A stretch of DNA of 64,000 nucleotides from an uncultured Lachnospiraceae bacterium (GTDB taxonomy: Bacteria > Bacillota > Clostridia > Lachnospirales > Lachnospiraceae): the NCBI GenBank assembly GCA_946557105.1, contig CAMNSZ010000007.1, positions 62,001 through 126,000 on the forward strand. Direction: 5' to 3'. Position numbers and translations under genes: made by a program. Positions 8,224 to 17,266 of the stretch are shown in pieces. Each line of letters starts with the position of its first letter. The first letter of the stretch is position 1. The notes under the pieces were generated by a model. It saw only the letters and a program-made list of their open reading frames with translations. It was not told the origin of the DNA and ran no database searches.

Positions 8224-10088
8224 CTACAGCTCCCTTCTTTCTTCTTTTTTGCTTTATCCGTATACATATTTTTATCCGCTCTGTCCATACAGTCGGTTAA
8301 ATCCTTATCCTCCTGATAAAAGGCATAGCCCATGCTTGCAGAAAGCCTGTATGGCTTACCGCTCTGCCGGTTATACTCCTGTATTTTACTCTCAATCTTA
8401 CCTGTTATAGCCTGTATTTCTCCATCGCATCCCGTATCAATACAGACTGTGAATTCGTCTCCTCCGACTCTGGCTGCAATAAATTTATCACTCTCAAAGC
8501 TCTTCAAAATAGCGGCAAGAGCACACAAAGCCGCGTCTCCCTCCATGTGCCCGAACGTATCGTTGATAAACTTAAGCCCGTCCATATCTATACTCAAAAT
8601 ACAGAATTCAATCTTGGAAACAAACGTATTCTGACATCTGGCCTTTAAAACCTTTTCAAGCATTCTCCTGTTGTGAAGACCCGTCAATTCATCCCTGAGA
8701 GACTGTTCCCTGAATTCCATCAAACTGCGGTTCTCCACATACAAATTTATTTTATCGATAAAGCTTGATACCATTGTAATCCAAGAAGAAAATATCTCCT
8801 TCAGACAATCGATTTTTCCCGCCTGCATGGCCAGATAACCAAGGCAATGGTTTTTGTAATGAAGAGGAAATAAATAGAGCGCTTCGTCTTCAGCCTTGTA
8901 TCGCTCAGGTAAAATCTCCCTCCTGTCGAAACTCTCTTCGCAAATATCGATCCCCCGCTTACTTGACAAAACCGCCCTTAACACCATTTTTTCCGAATAT
9001 TTTTCCGAATCCAATATTTCTTTCTCCGTCTTAATATAATTATCACATACGCACAGATAAAGCGTATCATACACAAAATTAAGAGAATATATAAAAGCTG
9101 AATTCAATAACTCTTCCAAATTATCGCAATTCTCAAAATCCACGTTCATAAAAGTAATCTGGCGTACCGCATGCCCTAAATATTGGTTATAATTATATAG
9201 CTCTGTAATCTGATTGTTTTTGGAAGCATTCCCACAGCCGCAGCTTCCCTCATATTTTCTCTTCACGGGAACAAAAATATATTTTGGAGATGTACCGCCG
9301 TTTATCAGCTCATGTATAGTCCGTACCGCCGCCTGCCCCATTTCTCTGGCCGGCACATCCACGGTGGCTATGGGCGGCGCGGAATATTGCGCCTCGTCGA
9401 TATTGTCAAATCCTGAAACACTAATATCCTCCGGCACGCGTATATTTCTTGCGCGAAGCGCTTCAATCACAGAAATGGCCATATAATCATTGGAGCAGAC
9501 TATTGCCTCCGGATACTGCTCCCCACCGAGAAACCAATCCACTGCCGCCTCGCCCTTGTTCCTCCAATAATCACCCTCAAAAATCATATGCTCCGAAACC
9601 GGCAGCTTGTATTTTCCCATAGTTTCACGATAGCCCTGCAGACGCCTTTGCGCGTCCTGCATTTCCATTCTGCCGCTCATAAAACAAATATTCCTGAACC
9701 CATGAATTGTAATAAAATGCTCCACTATGTCCGAAATAGCCGCAATATCGTCGATTTTCACATTATAAAAACGCTCGTCCTCATAGCGCAAAGTCACCAC
9801 CGGACAACAAGCCTTACTTTGAATCTTATCAGCCAGCTCTTCGTACATTCCTTTCACATTAAAGGTATCCGGCGCCAAAACAATGCCTGCGTAATCCTCA
9901 AGATAAGGCAGATTGATAATATTTCTTTCCCCCTCGGCATGCAGGTAATTCTCACCGTATGTACCAAGGTCACTGAATATTTCCGCCGTATATCCTAAAT
10001 CCTTCGCCATGGCTACCGCAGCTTCCACAACATTTGTTTGATAATTCTGAGTTAATTGCCCTATAAACATCGCAATTCTCTTAGACAT
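8220..10088 (-). CDS. Cytosolic sensor diguanylate cyclase: LacI-type ligand-binding domain plus GGDEF
   Basis: 622 residues from the ATG at 10088 (GGAGG six bases upstream). Residues about 3-275 resemble the LacI/periplasmic-binding-protein sugar sensor fold (RIAMFIGQL, GIVLAPDTF, CFMSGR, AIVCSNDYMAISVIEALR, SVSGFDNID) but lack the LacI helix-turn-helix and any membrane segment. A GSCGCGN motif ends this domain. A linker domain (about 290-455) follows, then GGDEF with DELTGLHNRR and an intact RVGGDEF; I see no RxxD inhibitory site. It should make c-di-GMP in response to a small molecule, perhaps a sugar (inference). Confidence 0.9.
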   Translation of the reverse strand: MSKRIAMFIGQLTQNYQTNVVEAAVAMAKDLGYTAEIFSDLGTYGENYLHAEGERNIINLPYLEDYAGIVLAPDTFNVKGMYEELADKIQSKACCPVVTLRYEDERFYNVKIDDIAAISDIVEHFITIHGFRNICFMSGRMEMQDAQRRLQGYRETMGKYKLPVSEHMIFEGDYWRNKGEAAVDWFLGGEQYPEAIVCSNDYMAISVIEALRARNIRVPEDISVSGFDNIDEAQYSAPPIATVDVPAREMGQAAVRTIHELINGGTSPKYIFVPVKRKYEGSCGCGNASKNNQITELYNYNQYLGHAVRQITFMNVDFENCDNLEELLNSAFIYSLNFVYDTLYLCVCDNYIKTEKEILDSEKYSEKMVLRAVLSSKRGIDICEESFDRREILPERYKAEDEALYLFPLHYKNHCLGYLAMQAGKIDCLKEIFSSWITMVSSFIDKINLYVENRSLMEFREQSLRDELTGLHNRRMLEKVLKARCQNTFVSKIEFCILSIDMDGLKFINDTFGHMEGDAALCALAAILKSFESDKFIAARVGGDEFTVCIDTGCDGEIQAITGKIESKIQEYNRQSGKPYRLSASMGYAFYQEDKDLTDCMDRADKNMYTDKAKKKKEGSCR

Positions 10089-10231
10089 AATGACCTCCAT
10101 ACAAAAGCACTCTGAATTTGTTTCTATTTTAAACTATTTTTTCACAAAAATCTACCTATGTCTTGCAAATTGTTACAATTAATATATGAATTCAACTATA
10201 CGAAATGCGGCCGGTAACCCTTTCAGCCAAA

Positions 10232-10263
10232 CAAGAAGGAGGCTGCCCGTCGTGCAGCCTCCT
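10232..10263 (-). terminator. Intrinsic terminator after clpB
   Basis: Perfect 10-bp arms AGGAGGCTGC (10237-10246) and GCAGCCTCCT (10254-10263) with a 7-base loop, followed by TTCTTGTTT on the minus strand. Confidence 0.8.
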
Positions 10264-10288
10264 CACTTTATTATTCCGCTTACTCTTT

Positions 10289-12871
10289 TTATTTAACCGC
10301 CGCTTTCAGCTCATCCCTTTCCACGGTTATCAAAATAACATCACCCGCCCCCACCTTATCGGCAAGAATCAGCTTTGCGGACAAAGTTTCCACGTATTTT
10401 TGAATATATCTCTTCAAGGGTCTCGCTCCATACACAGGGTCATAAGCATTCTCCGCAATAAACCGCATAGCCTCCTGAGAAAGCTCAATTTCCAGCTCCT
10501 TATCGGCAAGCCGCCTGTTTAAATCTTCAATAATCAGACCGACAATACCTCCGATATTATCCCTCGAAAGCGGCATAAACAAAATTGTTTCATCCAAACG
10601 GTTAAGAAACTCCGGTCTGAAATGAGCGCGCAGCTCATTCATAACCGCTTCCCTTGCCTCCTGACTGATGCTGCCGTTATCGCTTATGCCCTCCAGCAGA
10701 TAACCGGCTCCTATATTGGAGGTCATTATCAGGATTGTATTCTTAAAGTCCACGGTTCGCCCCTGAGAATCGGTAATTCGTCCGTCGTCCAAAACCTGAA
10801 GCAGAACGTTGAAAACGTCCGGATGCGCTTTTTCGATTTCATCAAACAGCACCACACTGTATGGCTTCCTGCGAACCGCCTCCGTCAACTGCCCGCCCTC
10901 TTCATAGCCCACATATCCGGGAGGCGCTCCGATAAGACGGGATACGGAGTACTTCTCCATATACTCGCTCATATCAATGCGCACCATATTATTCTCGTCG
11001 TCAAACAAAGAAGCCGCCAAGGTCTTGGCAAGCTCGGTCTTTCCCACACCTGTAGGTCCTAAAAACAGGAAAGAGCCGATGGGCTTGGTAGGATCCTTAA
11101 TACCCGCCTTGGAACGTATAATTGCCTCCGTAACTTTGGTTACAGCCTCCTCCTGCCCGATCACTCTCTTATGAAGCTCCTCGTCCAGATGCAGCGTTTT
11201 GTTCCGCTCGCTCTCGGTCAGCTTTGCTACAGGAATTCCTGTCCAGCGTGAAATAATCCTGGCTATCTCCTCATCGGAGACCTTCTCCCTCACCAATGAT
11301 AAATCGGAATCGTTTACTCTTTCCTCCTCATGCTCCAGCTGCTTTTTTAGAGAAGGCAGCCTGCCGTAGCTTAACTCCGCCGCCTTCTCCAGATTGCCCT
11401 CTCTCTGGGCAATTTGTATCTCGTTATTCACCTGATCAATTTCCTCGCGAAGCTTGGAAAGCTTATCCACAGAAGCCTTCTCGTTATCCCACTGCGCTTT
11501 GCGGTTGGTAAATTCCTCGCGAAGCTCCGCAAGCTCCCTCTGCAAATTCTCAAGACGCTCCTTGCTGATCCGGTCGTCCTCCTTTTTCAGCGCCGCCTCC
11601 TCAATCTCCAGCTGCATTACCTTTCTCTGCATTTCGTCAAGCTCGGTAGGCATACTGTCAAGCTCAGTCTTAATCAAAGCGCAGGCCTCATCCACCAGAT
11701 CGATTGCCTTATCCGGCAGAAATCTGTCACTGATATATCGGTGTGAAAGGGCTGCCGCGCTGACAAGTGCATTATCCATAATCTTGACCCCGTGATAAAC
11801 CTCATAGCGCTCCTTGAGACCTCGTAAAATGGAAATGGTATCCTCCACTGTGGGCTCCTCCACCATTACCGGCTGGAAACGCCTCTCAAGCGCCGCGTCC
11901 TTCTCAATATATTGCCTGTATTCATCCAGCGTGGTTGCCCCGATACAATGCAGCTCGCCTCTTGCCAGCATGGGCTTTAACATATTTCCCGCGTCCAGAG
12001 CGCCGTCCGTCTTTCCTGCGCCCACAATCGTATGCAGCTCGTCAATAAACAGAATAATCTGACCGTCGCTATTTTTTACGTCGTCAAGCACTGCCTTCAG
12101 ACGCTCCTCAAACTCGCCGCGGTATTTGGCGCCGGCAACCAACGCTCCCATATCCAGCGCGAAAATCTTCTTATCCTTAAGACCCTGCGGCACATCCCCG
12201 CGCACGATACGCTGGGCAAGACCTTCCACGACTGCAGTTTTACCCACGCCCGGTTCGCCGATTAAAACGGGGTTATTTTTTGTCTTTCTGGATAAAATCC
12301 TAATAATATTACGAATTTCGTTATCACGCCCTATAACAGGATCTAATTTCTGCGCTCTCGCCTTCTCCACCAAATCCTGCCCGTATTTTTCTAACGTATC
12401 ATATGTCGCCTCGGGATTGTCGCTCGTTACGCGCTGATTGCCCCTGACTGTGGAAAGCGCCTGCAAAAAGCGCTCCCTTGTGATACCGTACTCCTTCCAT
12501 ATGGAGGCAATCTCTTTGTTGGGATTCTTTATCATGGCAAGAAAAAGATGTTCCACGGAAACATATTCGTCGCCCAGCTGCTTCGCCTCATCCTCCGCTC
12601 CAATCAAAACCTTATTGAGGTGCTGACCCACGTATACCTGCCCGCCCTGCACCTTAACCCGGTTTCTCAACGCCTGTTCCACACGATTCAAAAAATATTC
12701 CTTTTGAATCTCCATTTTCTCAATCAGCTTCAATATCAGACTGTCTTCTATCGTCAGAAGACTGTATAATAAATGTTCCTGTTCAATCTCCTGATTGCCA
12801 TACTCATAAGCCAGCTTTTCACAGCCTTCCACCGCCTGAAGAGACTTTTGTGTAAATTTCTGAATATTCAT
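10289..12871 (-). CDS. clpB: ATP-dependent disaggregase ClpB
   Basis: 860 residues from ATG 12871, preceded by GAGGAGGAG-type sequence; the longer open frame to a TTG at 13057 runs through the promoter and is rejected. Domains in order: Clp N-domain ([19 protein letters not shown]), NBD1 with [10 protein letters not shown] and ILFIDELHT, the long coiled-coil middle domain that distinguishes ClpB from ClpA/ClpC (about 400-525), and NBD2 with [10 protein letters not shown] and VLFDEIEKA. It works with DnaK to rescue aggregated proteins after heat stress. No CIRCE element or clear CtsR box was found upstream. Confidence 0.96.
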   Translation of the reverse strand: MNIQKFTQKSLQAVEGCEKLAYEYGNQEIEQEHLLYSLLTIEDSLILKLIEKMEIQKEYFLNRVEQALRNRVKVQGGQVYVGQHLNKVLIGAEDEAKQLGDEYVSVEHLFLAMIKNPNKEIASIWKEYGITRERFLQALSTVRGNQRVTSDNPEATYDTLEKYGQDLVEKARAQKLDPVIGRDNEIRNIIRILSRKTKNNPVLIGEPGVGKTAVVEGLAQRIVRGDVPQGLKDKKIFALDMGALVAGAKYRGEFEERLKAVLDDVKNSDGQIILFIDELHTIVGAGKTDGALDAGNMLKPMLARGELHCIGATTLDEYRQYIEKDAALERRFQPVMVEEPTVEDTISILRGLKERYEVYHGVKIMDNALVSAAALSHRYISDRFLPDKAIDLVDEACALIKTELDSMPTELDEMQRKVMQLEIEEAALKKEDDRISKERLENLQRELAELREEFTNRKAQWDNEKASVDKLSKLREEIDQVNNEIQIAQREGNLEKAAELSYGRLPSLKKQLEHEEERVNDSDLSLVREKVSDEEIARIISRWTGIPVAKLTESERNKTLHLDEELHKRVIGQEEAVTKVTEAIIRSKAGIKDPTKPIGSFLFLGPTGVGKTELAKTLAASLFDDENNMVRIDMSEYMEKYSVSRLIGAPPGYVGYEEGGQLTEAVRRKPYSVVLFDEIEKAHPDVFNVLLQVLDDGRITDSQGRTVDFKNTILIMTSNIGAGYLLEGISDNGSISQEAREAVMNELRAHFRPEFLNRLDETILFMPLSRDNIGGIVGLIIEDLNRRLADKELEIELSQEAMRFIAENAYDPVYGARPLKRYIQKYVETLSAKLILADKVGAGDVILITVERDELKAAVK

Positions 12872-13022
12872 ATGCCGCTCCTCCTCATTCCTTCGCCAAG
12901 GCACTTGTGATGTCCATATGCCCTTTATGTTGATTATTTTACCTGCCGGCACAAATACAATACCTATTACATAAATTTGCATGAAATAATTCCGCCGGCT
13001 TCCTTGCTTTTGTTCTACTGTT

Positions 13023-13050
13023 AATATAACACATATCGCAAAAAAATCAA
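13023..13050 (-). promoter_or_regulatory. Candidate sigma-A promoter of clpB
   Basis: -35 TTGATT (13050-13045), 16-bp spacer, -10 TATATT (13028-13023), about 150 bp before the clpB start. Confidence 0.4.
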
Positions 13051-13087
13051 TAAACAAACTATAAATTTTCTCTAAATAGAATGATAC

Positions 13088-13612
13088 CTATCGCTGCATT
13101 GTGATATGTTTCCGGCAGCAATGGCAAAAGCATACTGAGCCTTGCGGCTCTCCGAAATTATCAAATCCCCTCCACGTCATATCAACCAGCTTTTCCATAT
13201 TACATTGCTCATGTATTTCAAATGAATAGCCGGGTGGCAAAGGATAGTTCAACTCTACTTCGTTAAAATCTAAAAGCCCCTGCTTGTCACAGTATACTAT
13301 TTGGCAGCTTCTGATAGACGCACCCAGTTATTTCGGCAGGATACATTTTTCAATATATGTCATGCACCTGAAAACCATCCCATGACCAACCAAAACGACC
13401 TTGTCATAATCCGAATATTTATCTGCTACATGTATCATTCTTTTACGCATATAACTAAGCGATTCCCATCTGAATTTTTCACCTAACGGACACTCACCCC
13501 TAAATTTGGTAAATTCTCCGGTAAATGCAAAGCTTTCTTCAGATGTTTCATACTGATTGTTCTCATCAGGTATCCATTCCGGGCCTTCCTTCCGTTCTGG
13601 AATGTGATACAC
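13088..13612 (-). pseudogene. Degenerate histidine-phosphatase fragment fused to a possible GNAT remnant
   Basis: A frame of 175 codons is interrupted by one in-frame TAA at 13330-13328. The upstream part (from GTG 13612) carries KVVLVGHGMVFRCM, the second half of a histidine phosphatase (phosphoglycerate-mutase-like) domain, but the N-terminal RHG catalytic region is absent. After the stop the frame continues with IRSCQIVYCD, which fits the end of such a domain, and then LPPGYSFEI...MTWRGFDN, which looks like the middle of a GNAT acetyltransferase. It reads as a deletion-joined relic at the left edge of the accessory region. Confidence 0.5.
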
Positions 13613-13699
13613 CCCCTTTATATATTCGATTTTCGCAAAAAAACGGCGGCTTTGATTTTATTCAAAACCACCATTAGGCTATCTTTATTCTGTCAGGCG

Positions 13700-13750
13700 C
13701 ATAAAAACTTTGCCGCCGAACAACGTTTTTTTACTTTCCGTTGGGCGGTT
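13700..13750 (-). terminator. Probable terminator after the 158-residue gene
   Basis: CCGCCCAACG pairs with CGTTGTTCGGCGG across an A-rich loop directly after the stop codon at 13751, and a T run follows on the minus strand. The stem has a small bulge. Confidence 0.5.
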
Positions 13751-14227
13751 TTATCGCTTTACTGCAATCAGCTCATTTTGTAAAAATTTTTTGATGTAAG
13801 GTGTACTTTCTTCGGTTATAGACGGCATGAAAGCCATGTATCTACATTTTTGATAGCGTTCCTTATCCATAATAAAGTCATATCCCATAACACATTTAGG
13901 ATTGCAGTCATTAGGATTCACAAGGCGTTTGCAGACAGACGCTTTTGTAATTTCTTTTTTCATCTTTGCCGGAAGCGTGTCTAAAAACTCCACATACTCA
14001 TTAAGACGCTGCGGGAAAATCCTAATCTTTATTCCCGTTTTTCTGCAAACGAAAGTAACTAATGTCTTTTTTGTATCCTGTAAAAGATAGGAAACAGTAA
14101 AACCGCTTTTAGCTGTTTTGATTTCACGTTTGCAGTTGCTATCCAGAAGAAGGTCATTTATATCTTCTACAAGATTTCTGCTTGCGCCTGTGGTTTCTAA
14201 AAATTCATCATAGTTCTGATCTGTCAT
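13751..14227 (-). CDS. Conserved-looking protein of unknown function (158 residues)
   Basis: I do not recognise the family. The protein is basic, has no signal peptide or membrane segment, and contains a cysteine-bearing patch SVCKRLVNPNDCNPKCVMG followed by YQKCRYMAFMP, which could bind metal (inference). The start ATG 14227 has GAGG eight bases upstream, and that GAGG overlaps the stop codon of the AraC-type gene (TGAGG). The two are therefore translated as a unit, and the protein is probably the partner or target of that regulator. Confidence 0.7.
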   Translation of the reverse strand: MTDQNYDEFLETTGASRNLVEDINDLLLDSNCKREIKTAKSGFTVSYLLQDTKKTLVTFVCRKTGIKIRIFPQRLNEYVEFLDTLPAKMKKEITKASVCKRLVNPNDCNPKCVMGYDFIMDKERYQKCRYMAFMPSITEESTPYIKKFLQNELIAVKR

Positions 14228-14236
14228 ATTGTAACC

Positions 14237-15085
14237 TCATACTTTTCTGATTGGCAACCAAACTTCATATTGCATATTATTTGGGTCGGGATTTAGATAG
14301 ACCTCAATATCGGGAGCGTTGTCAAATTCAAATCCGGAAGTTGGAAGCCATTCTGTTATAATGCGTTGTTCTAATTCTTGAATTGACATACCTGTACCGG
14401 TTCCGCTAAAAATAGCCCATGTGCAGGCAGGAACAACATATTCATCTAGGACATTGTCGGTATCAGCGGACGAAGATACAGCTATGAAATATCGCCATTC
14501 CTCTTTTTCATTGCAAACGCTTACACCCAAGACGCCCATAGGCTGACTATTCATAAGCGGTATAATCTTTTCCAATGTGCCGTTCATAGCTGCATTTTGC
14601 CACATTTGCGGTACGGCTGTGAAATTTTTTTCTATTTCCTTATCCAGTGGCTGGGATACTCCCAAAATGCGAAAGACCGCCTTTTCTTCAATTCGATAAT
14701 TCAATTCCTCTACTCCTTTTACGGTTATTTTGAAGCTGATAGGGGGATAAGACTTCATAGGCGTTCCTCCTTTTTTTGCCATTGACGGTGCTATGCCATG
14801 CACACTTTGAAATGCTCTGTTAAATGCAGTCGGGGAAGAATACCCATATTTCATACCAATATCAATAATTTTTTCAGTTCCGCTTTGCAGATCAACAGCG
14901 GCTAAAGACATTCGCCTACGACGGATATATTCTGAAAGCGGAATACCCGCCATATATGCAAACATTCTTTGAAAGTGGTATGTAGAGCAACATGCTATGT
15001 GTGCAAGCTCATCATAACTTATTTCTTCTGCAAGATGTTCCTCAATATAAGAAATTGTCTTATTTAGTTTTTCTATCCATTCCAT
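14237..15085 (-). CDS. AraC-family regulator with C-terminal GyrI-like effector-binding domain
   Basis: 282 residues. The N-terminal double HTH of AraC/XylS type spans about residues 8-105 (SYDELAHIACCSTYHFQRMF, then SPTAFNRAFQSVHGIAPS). After a linker, the C-terminal half (about 120-280) has the GyrI/SbmC-like fold that binds small amphipathic ligands in Rob and related regulators (FRILGVSQPL, ending ...YEVWLPI). GGAAGGAG precedes the ATG. It likely senses a toxic or envelope-active compound and controls its own operon with the downstream 158-residue gene (inference). Confidence 0.88.
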   Translation of the reverse strand: MEWIEKLNKTISYIEEHLAEEISYDELAHIACCSTYHFQRMFAYMAGIPLSEYIRRRRMSLAAVDLQSGTEKIIDIGMKYGYSSPTAFNRAFQSVHGIAPSMAKKGGTPMKSYPPISFKITVKGVEELNYRIEEKAVFRILGVSQPLDKEIEKNFTAVPQMWQNAAMNGTLEKIIPLMNSQPMGVLGVSVCNEKEEWRYFIAVSSSADTDNVLDEYVVPACTWAIFSGTGTGMSIQELEQRIITEWLPTSGFEFDNAPDIEVYLNPDPNNMQYEVWLPIRKV

Positions 15086-15135
15086 TTCTTTTACTCCTTC
15101 CAGTGATAATTATACTTCTTTGGGCCCCTTACCGC

Positions 15136-15162
15136 CTCTCTTTTCATGTACAAAAAAGAGAG
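15136..15162 (-). terminator. Hairpin after the DUF5131 gene
   Basis: Perfect 9-bp arms CTCTCTTTT (15136-15144) and AAAAGAGAG (15154-15162) just downstream of the stop at 15165. The T run lies inside the stem, so termination strength is uncertain. Confidence 0.5.
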
Positions 15163-15164
15163 TA

Positions 15165-15872
15165 TTAGAAGTTTATATTTGCTTTTTTTGCTTGATTACA
15201 TAAATCATGAACTTTTAATGTATATAGTTTACCGTCTTTGATAAAATGTGTACCGCATTGCCGGAATTCAAAATGTACGTTATGGGAAATACATTGCTGC
15301 CGTATCTGCAATACCCAGTCATAGTGAAGCGGTCTTGCATTTTTATCAGATTCCCCGCCGACAACAACTAATTCTATATCGTGTAAATATGCAGAGAGGT
15401 TGATGTTTTCAATCAACGGTTGGCAAATGATATTTTTGTGTCTAATGGGTAGGCTGGAAAAAATACCTAATCGGTAATCTGCGTTTTCCTGATTTTCAAC
15501 AGTACAGCCAACCGTAACATTTTCATACCCATTTTTCCAATCGTGCGGAATACAATCCAAAAATCTTTCAATCCGCTTTGTCAGAAAAAGAAAATGTAAG
15601 TCGGAGCGTTCCCGTATCATTTCCCAACACTCAGTACGCCACTTATCTGCGTCCTCTATCAAGAAGTCTGATGAAAAGCATACATAAACAATTTGCCCCG
15701 ATTTCATTTTATAAGCTCCGGTTTTTGTTTTTTCAATAGGGGCATAAAATTTTTCGGTTTGCTTAATAATGTTTGTGTCAATTCCTTTTTTATAATCCCC
15801 TTTATGTATATAGCAAAATTTGCAGCCTGTACTGTAACGGTGACAGCCACGCCAAGGATTCCATACAGCCAT
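15165..15872 (-). CDS. DUF5131 (phage Gp37/Gp68-like) family protein
   Basis: 235 residues opening with AVWNPWRGCHRYSTGCKFCYIHKGD. The WNPWxGC and CKFCY cysteine pattern is the hallmark of DUF5131, a radical-SAM-like family often carried by phages and mobile regions. The C-terminal part keeps the family motif VVVGGESDKNARPLHYDWV. The biochemical function is not established. A good ribosome binding site (GGAGGG) precedes ATG 15872. Its presence fits the accessory character of the region. Confidence 0.85.
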   Translation of the reverse strand: MAVWNPWRGCHRYSTGCKFCYIHKGDYKKGIDTNIIKQTEKFYAPIEKTKTGAYKMKSGQIVYVCFSSDFLIEDADKWRTECWEMIRERSDLHFLFLTKRIERFLDCIPHDWKNGYENVTVGCTVENQENADYRLGIFSSLPIRHKNIICQPLIENINLSAYLHDIELVVVGGESDKNARPLHYDWVLQIRQQCISHNVHFEFRQCGTHFIKDGKLYTLKVHDLCNQAKKANINF

Positions 15873-16537
15873 TTTTACCCTCCAATTATTTTATATAATT
15901 TTATACATATTCAGACGAAAGCGCAACTGTGAAAACAAGAAATAAAATACCACATCACATCAAATTTTATTTTTTATTAATTTTATAGACGAAAATTGTC
16001 TTATAATCCTTCGTAAGTGTTCATAGAAAATGTAGCTTAAAACAAGGTTTTTTCGCATATTTCTGCTTATCGTTTTATATCTTCGCACAAGTTAGTTTTA
16101 TAAGGTTGGGCACCATTTTAGCGCACAAATAAGACAATGGACATAGGCACAGGGCAGTGTTATCATACCCACAAAGGCAATCTAATATTACTTTTTTTAT
16201 GACATTATATTGCGCACTAAAAGTTCAATAAATCTTGCATACAAGCGCTTTACAGGCGCTAAAACTGATAGGGCAAGGTATTTATACCTTTTCCTCAAAA
16301 ATGCCTTTTAACTGCGTAACATTTCAAGGAGAACTGCTATCCGCTCAGATTATCCATTCCTTTTGTTCCTTTGTAAACAGTTCCGTAGCAAGCATATGAA
16401 CAGGATACCTTTTTCCGTAAGATTAAATTTTTTTATCGGTCTACAGCAGAACGATTTTGCTTATTGTAAGATATCCCCCCTAACTAAATCCGTAAAGAGA
16501 TATTAAATGACAGTAGTAATTATGCGCAGATTTTCTA
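15873..16537. other. AT-rich intergenic region before the restriction-modification genes
   Basis: About 660 bp without a supportable ORF. It holds small hairpins (AGCGC/GCGCT at 16245-16261; GGTAT/ATACC near 16277-16289) and the sequence GGGCACCATTTTA (16108-16120), part of which recurs at 19072-19081 beyond the methyltransferase. It may be the scar of a mobile element. Confidence 0.4.
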
Positions 16538-16566
16538 TTGAGAAATAGGAGACATTATGGTATGAT
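16538..16566 (+). promoter_or_regulatory. Promoter of the restriction-modification operon
   Basis: -35 TTGAGA (16538-16543), exact 17-bp spacer, -10 TATGAT (16561-16566). Its position rules out the open TTG at 16538 as a start codon and supports initiation at 16610. Confidence 0.65.
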
Positions 16567-16609
16567 ATGGTTTAAATTATTGTATCTATACAGACAGGAG
16601 ATAGATGCC

Positions 16610-17266
16610 ATGAAGCCAGTATTGAAGATAGATGAACTTATTGAATCTGCACGTCATTTTTGTGAAATTGAAAGCCGTGAAAACCACATTGAACTTATAG
16701 GCGTTACCGACGGTAAAGCCGTTGGAACATATGTCGAACATAAATTCCAGCACTTTCTCCAGTCACAATATATTGTTGACGTTGGAAGTAGCGCAAAGGG
16801 TATTGACCTGCCCGGTGTTGAAATTCAAACGGACATAAAAGTTACTTCTATTACACAACCGCAATCAAGCTGTCCATTTAAGAATGCTCGTCAAAAGATT
16901 TTCGGTTTGGGCTATAATCTATTGGTTTTTGTTTATGACAAGCGTGATACAAACGACACTTGCACGTTACATTTTACACATTGTACTTTCATCGGCAAAG
17001 AAAGAACTGCTGATTTCACCATTACAAGACGTTTGCGTGAAATGATGCATGACGGTGCAAACAAGGAAGATATTATCGGATTTTTGCAAGATAAAAATGT
17101 TCCCGGTGATGATATTGTTTATAATGACCTTGCCAATGAAATTCTTGATTATCCACCGGAACAAGGTTATCTAACTATTAGTAATGCGTTGCAATGGCGG
17201 TTGCAATACGCAAGGGTTATCGCATTAGACAACAGTGTTCAAGGGGTAATTAATTATGAGTGGTAA
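16610..17266 (+). CDS. Probable type II restriction endonuclease (PD-(D/E)xK-like)
   Basis: 218 residues from the ATG at 16610, downstream of a good promoter and a CAGGAG site. The core VGSSAKGIDLPGVEIQTDIK, followed by VTS, fits a PD-(D/E)xK nuclease: an acidic residue in GIDL, then the D-x-K of TDIKV. The call is reinforced by an 11-bp overlap with a DNA adenine methyltransferase gene, the usual arrangement of a restriction-modification pair. I do not recognise the target sequence or a named isoschizomer. Codon use is AT-rich compared with the neighbouring housekeeping genes, which fits horizontal transfer. Confidence 0.75.
   Translation: MKPVLKIDELIESARHFCEIESRENHIELIGVTDGKAVGTYVEHKFQHFLQSQYIVDVGSSAKGIDLPGVEIQTDIKVTSITQPQSSCPFKNARQKIFGLGYNLLVFVYDKRDTNDTCTLHFTHCTFIGKERTADFTITRRLREMMHDGANKEDIIGFLQDKNVPGDDIVYNDLANEILDYPPEQGYLTISNALQWRLQYARVIALDNSVQGVINYEW

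Noticed and set aside
12872..13057. N-terminal extension of clpB from a TTG at 13057
   Set aside because: The extension passes through the likely promoter, has no ribosome binding site and adds sequence unlike any Clp N-domain; ATG 12871 has a strong site.
16538..16609. Upstream TTG start of the restriction endonuclease
   Set aside because: The TTG is the first half of the -35 box, so it cannot be in the transcript; ATG 16610 is used instead.
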